Below the pieces are notes generated by a model that saw nothing but the letters and a program-made list of their open reading frames with translations, was not told where the DNA came from and did not search any database. Of a stretch of 5,560 bases of DNA, positions 1 to 5,560 are shown one piece after another. Made by a program: the position numbers and the translations under genes. Each line of letters opens with the position of its first letter. Within the stretch, counting starts at the first letter, position 1. Origin of the DNA: Candidatus Dadabacteria bacterium (GTDB taxonomy: Bacteria > Desulfobacterota_D > UBA1144 > Nemesobacterales > UBA2774); the NCBI GenBank assembly GCA_020027805.1, contig JAHKKQ010000158.1, positions 1 through 5,560 of the forward strand, written 5' to 3'.

Positions 1-2
1 CG

Positions 3-2165
3 CTTGTCGTGGCCGGTGAGATACTGACAGGGGAGGCGGAAAGGAAAGGCGTCAGGATAATACCCGTCGACAGCGAGCACAGCGCGATATTTCAGGCGCT
101 CGAGACGTGCGGGAAGGAATACGCCAAGGGGCTCATAATAACCGCCTCGGGGGGGCCCTTCCTCGACACGCCCGCGGCTGAGCTCGGCGGCGTCACCGTC
201 GAAGTGGCGCTCGACCATCCGACATGGAAGATGGGGGACAAGATAACTATCGACTCAGCCACGCTAATGAATAAAGGTTTTGAAGTTATCGAGGCCAAGT
301 GGCTCTTCGGCTTCGACCCGGAGCGTATCTCAGTATGGATACACCCGCAGAGCATCGTACACTCTATGGTAGAATATATCGACGGGTCACTGATATCGCA
401 AATGAGCCTGCCTGATATGCGGATTCCTATTGCTTATGCGCTTTCTTATCCCGAGCGGATGTTTATGAACGGGCACAGGGTGATGCCCGAAAACTTCCGT
501 GAGCTCACCTTCCGGGGAGTAGATAACGAGAAATTCCCCTCGATATCCCTCGCATTCAGCGCCCTCAGGGAGGGCGGGACCATGCCCGCCGCGATGAACG
601 GCGCAAACGAAGTAGCAGTCCGTGCCTTCCTCATGAGGGAAATAGGTTTCACGGACATAGTTCGTATCGTAGAGACTCTCGGCTTCGGCAAAAAACTGTT
701 CGGATTCAGGAAGGGCGAGACGGAGTACCTGATCTGCGCGCTGCCTCTCGGCGGATACGTCAAGATGTACGGCGAGGGTGCGGAAGGGAATTTCATCGTG
801 GACAAGGTAGACCCGGGCTCGGACGCGGACAAGGCCGGTTTCAAGTCGGGCGACAGGATAGTGAGCATAGAAGGTATCGAGCTCAAGTCTTTTCCCAGGT
901 GGAAGCAGCTGGAGGGTACCCTGAAAACGGAGCCCGAGAGGGATTACATGTTCGTCCTCGAAAGGGACGATAAGAAGATAGAACTAACCGCAAAGGCGCG
1001 GAGCCTCGAAGGGGCGGACACTTATTCCGAGAAGGAATACCCGAGGGGGTTTTCGAACCAGCCCCTGCTCAACAGGCTCCTGATAGTGGTAGCGGGTCCG
1101 GGCATGAACTTCCTGCTGCCTTTCGTATTCCTCCCCATAGTGTTCATGATAGGAATCACTGTGCCTGCGTACCTCGAGCAGGTTCCGGTTATCGGTTATA
1201 TAAAGCCCGGATCCCAGGCCGCGGAAGCTGGTTTCAGGAAAGGCGACAAGATAATTGAAATAGAGGGGAAAAAAGTATCCGACTGGAAGGACGTTAACAT
1301 CGAGCTCCAGACCAACCCCGACGCCCTGCTTAATATCGAAGTGGAGAGAGAGGGAGCGACGAAAATAATTCCAGTAAAGGCGACGGCGTCACCTGAAGGA
1401 ATCGTGGCAATCGGGATCGGCGAGCCTTTAAAAGCCAAGGTCGGGACGGTTGTAGCCGGCACACCCGCCGATAAAGCCGACCTCGTCAAAGGAGACGAGA
1501 TCCTGAACATAGACGGAACGAATATAGCCGACTGGGATCAGATGTCGTCGATAGTTAAAGAGAATTCGGGGAAAGAGATCACTCTACTCATAAACAGGCA
1601 GGGCAAGGAGATAACCAAGACAATAACGCCTGAAACTTCAGCCGAGACGGGGAAAGGCGCGATAGGCGTATCCCCGTATCAGGACGAGATCGTAAAAAAA
1701 TACGGTTTCCTCCAGGCAATTATCAACGGGGTGAAAGAGGCCGCGAACATGATAATCGAGGTCGTGGCGCTCCTGTTCGGATTCCTTTTTAAGCTGGTCA
1801 CGGGCAAGATTGCGCTCGGCACCGCGGGAAAGAGTCTCGCGGGCCCGATACTGATTGCGAAGGTCTCGGGGGCGGCGGCGGAAAACGGCATAGCGCAGCT
1901 CCTACAGTTCACATGCTTCATAAGCATTAACCTCGCGATTATAAACCTGTTCCCGATACCTATGCTGGACGGGGGCCACGTCCTCTACCTGGCGATAGAG
2001 AGCATCAAGAAAAAGCCGCTCAGCCAGAGGACCCTCGAAATAAGCCAGCGTATCGGACTAACGATACTCATATTCATTATGTTCCTCGCGATCTATAACG
2101 ACCTCTCGAGGGTCAAGGGAGACATACTCAACTCGCTCGGCCGCGTCGTCGATTTAGTAAAATAA
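3..2165 (+). CDS. dxr/rseP: Chimeric frame: 1-deoxy-D-xylulose 5-phosphate reductoisomerase (Dxr, both ends missing) fused to RIP metalloprotease RseP (N-terminus missing)
   Basis: The frame is open from base 3 and continues upstream of the window; the GTG at 9 lies inside Dxr and is not a real start. Residues below count that GTG as 1. Residues 1-222 are Dxr, the NADPH-dependent MEP-pathway enzyme that turns DXP into MEP. Seen are the metal-binding DSE (21-23), HPTWKMG (70-76), NKGFEVIE (88-95) and AAMNGANE (194-201). From about 224 the frame is RseP, the inner-membrane site-2 protease that cleaves anti-sigma factors: LGFGKKLFGF, PLGGYVKM (246-253), a PDZ-like domain (about 262-330), membrane segment with AGPGMNF (about 355-382), two more PDZ domains (about 396-455 and 477-545), a membrane segment (about 575-598), NLFPIPMLDGGH (646-657) with the metal-ligand Asp, and a last hydrophobic helix (about 683-697). 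The Dxr C-terminal helical domain and the RseP HExxH helix are absent, so neither half should be fully active if the join is real. Confidence 0.9.
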   Translation, partial: LVVAGEILTGEAERKGVRIIPVDSEHSAIFQALETCGKEYAKGLIITASGGPFLDTPAAELGGVTVEVALDHPTWKMGDKITIDSATLMNKGFEVIEAKWLFGFDPERISVWIHPQSIVHSMVEYIDGSLISQMSLPDMRIPIAYALSYPERMFMNGHRVMPENFRELTFRGVDNEKFPSISLAFSALREGGTMPAAMNGANEVAVRAFLMREIGFTDIVRIVETLGFGKKLFGFRKGETEYLICALPLGGYVKMYGEGAEGNFIVDKVDPGSDADKAGFKSGDRIVSIEGIELKSFPRWKQLEGTLKTEPERDYMFVLERDDKKIELTAKARSLEGADTYSEKEYPRGFSNQPLLNRLLIVVAGPGMNFLLPFVFLPIVFMIGITVPAYLEQVPVIGYIKPGSQAAEAGFRKGDKIIEIEGKKVSDWKDVNIELQTNPDALLNIEVEREGATKIIPVKATASPEGIVAIGIGEPLKAKVGTVVAGTPADKADLVKGDEILNIDGTNIADWDQMSSIVKENSGKEITLLINRQGKEITKTITPETSAETGKGAIGVSPYQDEIVKKYGFLQAIINGVKEAANMIIEVVALLFGFLFKLVTGKIALGTAGKSLAGPILIAKVSGAAAENGIAQLLQFTCFISINLAIINLFPIPMLDGGHVLYLAIESIKKKPLSQRTLEISQRIGLTILIFIMFLAIYNDLSRVKGDILNSLGRVVDLVK
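660..690 (+). other. Dxr-RseP join point (in-frame deletion or misassembly)
   Basis: Upstream of this point the translation follows Dxr to its ...FTDIVRIVE segment. Downstream it follows RseP from its ...GFGKKLFGF segment, which in the family lies roughly 40-50 residues after the start. No stop, ribosome site or start codon lies between them. By comparison with E. coli Dxr and RseP, roughly 45-60 residues of Dxr and 45-50 of RseP are missing, plus any spacer. The exact breakpoint cannot be fixed because the lost sequence is not visible. The residues TL could belong to either side. Confidence 0.8.
792..999 (+). other. Extra PDZ-like domain in RseP, ahead of membrane segment 2
   Basis: Residues about 262-330 of the fused frame contain the PDZ pattern DKVDPGSDADKAGFKSGDRI followed by an IEG turn. 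It matches in layout the two ordinary RseP PDZ domains further on (IKPGSQAAEAGFRKGDKI and VVAGTPADKADLVKGDEI). It sits between the PLGGYVKM beta region and the AGPGMNF membrane segment. In E. coli RseP this loop is on the cytoplasmic side and holds no PDZ domain, whereas the two PDZ domains there are periplasmic. Assignment rests on motif reading only. Confidence 0.65.
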
Positions 2166-2254
2166 TCACCCGGGACCCCGGAACAGGGAATATAATTCCA
2201 AAAGAGGGATGCGCGGCGCCTTAACGAATCCCCACTGCGCGTACGTTTTCTCAA

Positions 2255-3211
2255 ATGAGCCTCCTCAAGCTGGGAAAGGATAACTGGGCGAGGACAAGAC
2301 CTACGAAGGAGGGGCTGACCTTTATCGCGCTCAGCCTCTTCGTCGGATTCGCGGCCATGAACACGGGGAATAACCTCCTTTATCTCACTTTCGGTATCAT
2401 GATGAGCTTCGTGGCCGCCTCGGGATTCCTGTCGATGATCAACCTCTCGGGGATAGAGGTGAAAATACTGCCTCAGGGAGACGTGTTCGCGCTTACTCCC
2501 GCAACGCTGAAATTCTCGCTCATTAACGGCAAAGCCGTCATCCCTTCATACTCCCTCAATCTGGAAATCGATGAAAAAACATCCTTCATCCCTTATCTAC
2601 CGCCAAAAGTCGATACCGGGGCCTCGCTGAAACACGTATTCAGGGAGAGGGGGTGGAATAGAATTCCGGAAGCCAGGCTTTCGACGAGGTTCCCTTTCGG
2701 GTTTTTCAGGAAATGGATAAAGATAGACCTCGGGGAGGACGAAGTCCTCGTATTCCCCAAAATAGATCCCATAGACCCCGGGGACGAAACATTCAGGGAA
2801 GGGCCGGGAGAGGCGGAATCGGAGAAGACGGGGTTCGGGTTTGACCTGAGGTCGATCAAGGAATTCCGGCAGGGCGACAACCCCAGGCTCATACACTGGA
2901 AAATGACAGCCAAAACGGGGAGGCTCATGGTGCGGGAAATGGAGGACGAAGAGATAAGGGGGGCTGTAATCGAATTCCATCCCGAAAGGGACAGAACGAA
3001 ACTCGAGCACCAGATAAGCCGCATCGCGTCGCTATTCGTAGAGCTTTTGAAACGGGGGTTCGAGGTGGAGCTCAAGACCCCCGATACGACCTTTTCGAGC
3101 TCCCGGACCGGCAGATCCCCGAGGCCCGTGTTGAGATACCTGGCTTTATTCAGGGCTGAAGCAATCATCGGGATGGAAATGTATCACGAGCATGTCTGCA
3201 CCACCCATTGA
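2255..3211 (+). CDS. DUF58 domain-containing membrane protein
   Basis: This 318-residue protein has two hydrophobic helices at the N-terminus (about 19-36 and 39-60) around the family signature RPTKEG...NTGNNLLYL (15-44). A beta-rich stretch with RFPFGFF (145-151) follows, and then the DUF58 core, DLRSIKEFRQGDNPRLIHWK and TGRLMVREME (197-230). DUF58 proteins usually accompany a MoxR AAA+ ATPase and a transglutaminase-like membrane protein. Their precise role is not settled; envelope or complex-assembly functions are proposed. The ATG at 2255 fits the normal N-terminus of the family, although no strong Shine-Dalgarno sequence precedes it. It starts 89 bases after the RseP stop on the same strand. 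After LRYLALF (293-299), where homologues typically near their end, the tail AEAIIGMEMYHEHVCTTH does not look like the family and may be read from foreign DNA. No transglutaminase gene follows. Arginine codons are 19 AGG/AGA of 24. Confidence 0.88.
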   Translation: MSLLKLGKDNWARTRPTKEGLTFIALSLFVGFAAMNTGNNLLYLTFGIMMSFVAASGFLSMINLSGIEVKILPQGDVFALTPATLKFSLINGKAVIPSYSLNLEIDEKTSFIPYLPPKVDTGASLKHVFRERGWNRIPEARLSTRFPFGFFRKWIKIDLGEDEVLVFPKIDPIDPGDETFREGPGEAESEKTGFGFDLRSIKEFRQGDNPRLIHWKMTAKTGRLMVREMEDEEIRGAVIEFHPERDRTKLEHQISRIASLFVELLKRGFEVELKTPDTTFSSSRTGRSPRPVLRYLALFRAEAIIGMEMYHEHVCTTH

Positions 3212-3226
3212 AGTGGCGGGCTAACC

Positions 3227-3255
3227 TTGATGGCCAACCCCATCGGCGGTATACT
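3227..3255 (+). promoter_or_regulatory. Sigma-70-like promoter for the RibD_C-like gene
   Basis: TTGATG (3227-3232) and TATACT (3250-3255) are separated by exactly 17 bases and resemble TTGACA and TATAAT. The start codon at 3262 lies 6 bases after the -10 hexamer, so the expected transcription start falls on or next to the ATG. This would give a leaderless mRNA, in keeping with the absence of a clear ribosome-binding site. Confidence 0.5.
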
Positions 3256-3261
3256 TGCGTA

Positions 3262-3825
<564 letters not shown>

Positions 3826-3971
3826 GCATTGGCCAATCCAGCTAACCGCGGACGGTCACAAGCCAAACTGACCCACTACCGAAGAAAGGATCCGCGCCTG
3901 ATCTCCGAAACCGCCCCGAAACAGACGTTCGCCTGCGATCGGATGACGAGAACCTTCAGGGTGAGCGGAAA

Positions 3972-4000
3972 AAGACATACCCTCTATTTTCAGGTATAAA
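3972..4000 (+). promoter_or_regulatory. Possible promoter for the SnoaL-like gene
   Basis: AAGACA (3972-3977) and TATAAA (3995-4000) are spaced by 17 bases. The -10 match is good and the -35 match is partial. The ATG at 4006 follows only 5 bases after the -10, which would also give a leaderless or near-leaderless transcript. A weak CAGG at 3991-3994 is the only ribosome-site candidate, so either reading is possible. Confidence 0.35.
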
Positions 4001-4005
4001 TTCGT

Positions 4006-4440
4006 ATGCAGAATAAATCCGACGAGGAACTCATACTCGAAATAAACGAAAGGTTCTACAGGGCTTTGGGCACGAGAGACCTCTCGCTCATGGACACCGT
4101 GTTCGTCCGCGACGAAAGGGCCGGCTGCACGCATCCGGGCTGGGTGATGCTCAGGGGATGGGAAGCCATCAGGCAGAGCTGGGAGAACTTCTTCGACCCG
4201 GAAGACAGGCTCGCTATCAAGCTCCACAACGTCACCGTCGACATCAGAGGGGACGCCGCGTGCGTTACGTGTGTCCAGGAGCTCATGTACGTAAAGAGAA
4301 ACCCGGTCATGATGAACGTCTCGATATCGACGAATATATTCGAGAAAACCGAATCAGGCTGGCTGATGATAATCCACCACGCCTCCCCTATCCCCTTCGT
4401 CACCGAAGAAAAAGAGAGAAAACAAAGCAAGCTGCAGTGA
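4006..4440 (+). CDS. SnoaL-like / NTF2-like fold protein
   Basis: This is a small soluble protein of 144 residues with the layout of the nuclear-transport-factor-2-like (SnoaL_3/DUF4440) families. An N-terminal helix pair, EELILEINERFYRAL (7-21) and RDLSLMDTVF (24-33), is followed by the conserved CTHPGW (41-46) and GWEAIRQSW (51-59), then alternating strands ending in GWLMIIHHASPI (118-129). No signal peptide or membrane segment is seen. The fold serves enzymes (isomerases, dehydratases) and binding proteins, so a substrate cannot be named. The C-terminal tail is charged and probably disordered. Arginine codons are 10 AGG/AGA of 11, host-like, unlike the gene before it. It runs convergent to the sulfate-reduction gene, with 27 bases between their stops and no clear terminator hairpin. 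There is no evidence that the two act together. Confidence 0.85.
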   Translation: MQNKSDEELILEINERFYRALGTRDLSLMDTVFVRDERAGCTHPGWVMLRGWEAIRQSWENFFDPEDRLAIKLHNVTVDIRGDAACVTCVQELMYVKRNPVMMNVSISTNIFEKTESGWLMIIHHASPIPFVTEEKERKQSKLQ

Positions 4441-4467
4441 TTTCGTTATAGCGGGCCGATCTTGAAT

Positions 4468-5220
4468 TCAGGAATCCCCGTTGTGGTTGAAGTGGAGCCC
4501 GCACTCCTTGTCGGAATCGTTTTCCCACCACCACCTGCCCGCTCTCTCGTCTTCCCCGGGCTTGACGGCGCGCGTGCAGGGGGCGCAGCCTATGCTGGGA
4601 TAGCCCATGTCGTGGAGCTTGTTGTAGGGCACATTGCGCTCTTTTATATAATCCCACACCATCTTGCTCGTCCAATCCACGAGCGGATTGATCTTTAATA
4701 TGCCGCCGTTCTGGTCGTCGATCTCAAACCTTTTCGCCTCGGCCCTCGTCTCCATCTGGTCCCGCCTTATGGACGTGATCCAGCCGTCCATATCCGCGAG
4801 GTAGCGTTTGAGGGGCCTGACTTTTCTAATGTCGCAGCAGAGTATCCTGTTTTCCTTCCCTTTATAGAACAGATTAACCCCGCGCTCGAGCACCATTTCC
4901 TCGACCTCGGCCTTATCGGGGAAAACGACTTCTACCCTGGCTCCATATCTTTTTCTGACCTCGTCCATGACGTCGTAGGTCTCCTGATTGAGCCTGCCCG
5001 TATCGAGCGTAAATATCCTCGCTTCCCGGTTTATCGCCATGAGCATATCTATGAGCACCATGCCCTGGGCCTGGAAACTCGAAGAAAGCGCGACCCTGGG
5101 GTGCAGGTTCTCGATCGTCCATTCGAGTACATCCTCGACGCTTCTTTTCTCGAATTTATGGTTTAGCTCACGAATCTCCACCGGATCGAATTTCCCTTTC
5201 ACAATTTCGTCACGATCCAA
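4468..5220 (-). CDS. cysH: Assimilatory adenylyl-sulfate / phosphoadenylyl-sulfate reductase, [4Fe-4S] type
   Basis: This 250-residue cytoplasmic enzyme reduces APS (or PAPS) to sulfite with thioredoxin or a similar donor during sulfate assimilation. Motifs seen are the PP-loop-like substrate region ALSSSFQAQG (44-53), LDTGRLNQETY (72-82), the cluster cysteines CCDIRK (128-133) and GCAPC (211-215, Cys212 and Cys215), the arginine-rich ITSIRRDQMETRA (148-160), and the C-terminal ECGLH (239-243) with catalytic Cys240. The two paired cysteine motifs mark the iron-sulfur type, which typically prefers APS; E. coli-type PAPS reductases lack them. The start is a TTG at 5220, supported by GGAG at 5229-5232 with 8 bases of spacing; the next Met in frame is residue 54, inside the core. 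No cysD, cysN, cysI or sat gene is visible alongside. It is transcribed divergently from the gene at 5409. Confidence 0.95.
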   Translation of the reverse strand: MDRDEIVKGKFDPVEIRELNHKFEKRSVEDVLEWTIENLHPRVALSSSFQAQGMVLIDMLMAINREARIFTLDTGRLNQETYDVMDEVRKRYGARVEVVFPDKAEVEEMVLERGVNLFYKGKENRILCCDIRKVRPLKRYLADMDGWITSIRRDQMETRAEAKRFEIDDQNGGILKINPLVDWTSKMVWDYIKERNVPYNKLHDMGYPSIGCAPCTRAVKPGEDERAGRWWWENDSDKECGLHFNHNGDS

Positions 5221-5228
5221 ATAGATAT

Positions 5229-5232
5229 CTCC
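5229..5232 (-). promoter_or_regulatory. Ribosome-binding site deciding the TTG start of cysH
   Basis: On the minus strand GGAG lies 8 bases before a TTG codon at 5220. No ATG or GTG in frame nearby would give the conserved N-terminus, so this site supports the unusual start. Confidence 0.65.
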
Positions 5233-5242
5233 ACAAAGGATG

Positions 5243-5271
5243 TATATATACAGTTTTGATTAAAATGACAA
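5243..5271 (-). promoter_or_regulatory. Sigma-70-like promoter of cysH
   Basis: On the minus strand TTGTCA (5271-5266) and TATATA (5248-5243) are 17 bases apart; each differs from consensus at one position or nearly so. The transcript would begin near 5236 and have a leader of about 15 bases holding the GGAG site. The -10 lies within a 12-base perfect palindrome, TGTATATATACA (5241-5252), where a regulator could bind. Confidence 0.5.
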
Positions 5272-5348
5272 TAAGAACGATGCAAATAGAATGCCAGTGT
5301 GAAATTCTTTGTGTTTTCAGTCAATTAAGAGCGATTTGCCGCTATTTA

Positions 5349-5376
5349 TTGATTAACATGTAATCACATGTATATT
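5349..5376 (+). promoter_or_regulatory. Possible promoter and operator of the gene at 5409
   Basis: TTGATT (5349-5354) and TATATT (5371-5376) are spaced by 16 bases and resemble a sigma-70 promoter. The spacer holds the inverted repeat GATTA-ACATG-TAATC (5351-5365) and two copies of ACATGTA (5356-5362 and 5366-5372), exactly 10 bases apart, about one helical turn. Such placement would suit a repressor or autoregulator, but the region is AT-rich and the assignment is tentative. Confidence 0.35.
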
Positions 5377-5391
5377 TTTGTTACAATCACG

Positions 5392-5397
5392 AAGGAG
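5392..5397 (+). promoter_or_regulatory. Shine-Dalgarno site of the gene at 5409
   Basis: AAGGAG, extended to AAGGAGAT, ends 11 bases before the ATG at 5409. It is the strongest ribosome-binding site in the window and fixes the start of the partial gene that follows. Confidence 0.7.
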
Positions 5398-5408
5398 ATA
5401 CCATATCC

Positions 5409-5560
5409 ATGACGGGCAAGATTTCAATTTTAACCGAGGATCAAAGCCTCGTAAAAGAAATAGAAGATATCATAGGGAGCGGGGCTGTCGAGGTCTTTTC
5501 ACGGACGGAGGACATAAGGGTAGCGGATGTGGTTCTCCTGGATGCAGACTCGTCGGGCAT
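5409..5560 (+). CDS. N-terminal fragment of a possible response-regulator (receiver-like) protein, cut by the window end
   Basis: Fifty codons are visible and the gene runs out of the window. The translation starts MTGKISILTEDQSLVKEIED and later has ADVVLLDADSSG (about 39-50). A first hydrophobic strand, an acidic pair (E10, D11), a helix, and then a hydrophobic strand ending in D is the usual beginning of a CheY-like receiver domain, whose phospho-acceptor Asp would lie in LLDAD. The segment between is shorter than in a standard receiver, so it may be degenerate or another Rossmann-like domain. Output domain and target are unknown. It is divergent from cysH across 188 bases of AT-rich DNA and could regulate it, but that is inference only. 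Confidence 0.55.
   Translation, partial: MTGKISILTEDQSLVKEIEDIIGSGAVEVFSRTEDIRVADVVLLDADSSG

Noticed and set aside
9..11. GTG as the start codon of the first gene
   Set aside because: The frame is open to the window edge, and the residues LVVAGE around it are part of the internal Dxr core, so the real start lies upstream of the window.
2166..2254. Terminator in the gap after rseP (CCGGGACCCCGG and GGAATATAATTCC)
   Set aside because: The stems are only about 5 pairs with very short loops and no following T run, so an intrinsic terminator is not supported.
2593..3168. Long open frames on the minus strand within the DUF58 gene
   Set aside because: They are antisense shadows of a GC-rich gene. 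The translations have no recognisable motif and no ribosome site, and the plus-strand frame carries clear DUF58 signatures.
3208..3261. ATG at 3208 as start of the RibD_C-like gene
   Set aside because: The extra 18 residues do not resemble the family, would overlap the DUF58 stop region, and would place the promoter inside the coding sequence. The ATG at 3262 fits homology better.
4441..4467. Bidirectional terminator between the convergent SnoaL-like and cysH genes
   Set aside because: The gap is 27 bases. Only the short palindrome TGAATTCA is seen, with no GC-rich stem and no T tract.

Overview
The window (about 5.6 kb, moderately GC-rich) looks like chromosomal DNA of an uncultured Gram-negative bacterium. 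The isoprenoid gene dxr lies beside the envelope protease gene rseP, an order common in Proteobacteria and related phyla, and the two outer-membrane-stress style PDZ domains of RseP are present. Most genes prefer AGG/AGA for arginine and use ATA often for isoleucine. A deltaproteobacterial or Dadabacteria-like lineage is possible, but the sequence alone does not settle this.

Layout. (1) 1-2165 (+) is one open frame that begins inside Dxr and ends as RseP. The join, near 660-690, removes the C-terminal part of Dxr and the N-terminal HExxH segment of RseP. It is either an in-frame deletion or an assembly error. The RseP part also carries an extra PDZ-like domain ahead of its second membrane segment. 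(2) 2255-3211 (+) is a DUF58 membrane protein of the MoxR/DUF58/transglutaminase type. Its last residues do not look like the family. (3) 3262-3825 (+) is a RibD_C/dihydrofolate-reductase-like protein with clearly different codon use and its own promoter placed for leaderless translation. It is the best candidate for horizontally acquired DNA. (4) 4006-4440 (+) is a small SnoaL/NTF2-like protein with host-like codons. (5) 4468-5220 (-) is an iron-sulfur APS/PAPS reductase (cysH), convergent with the SnoaL-like gene. (6) An AT-rich divergent intergenic region (5221-5408) holds promoter-like signals for both directions and an operator-like repeat. (7) 5409 to the window end (+) is the start of a gene whose N-terminus resembles a response-regulator receiver domain.

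The genes do not form one pathway. Dxr (MEP isoprenoid synthesis), RseP (regulated intramembrane proteolysis), DUF58 (envelope/MoxR-associated) and CysH (sulfate assimilation) are housekeeping-type functions. The central part, about 3190-3990, looks like an accessory insertion. I found no CRISPR array, rRNA, tRNA, recognisable transposase or convincing intrinsic terminator. The most notable points are the Dxr-RseP fusion, the third PDZ-like domain, the foreign cassette and the regulatory region beside cysH.
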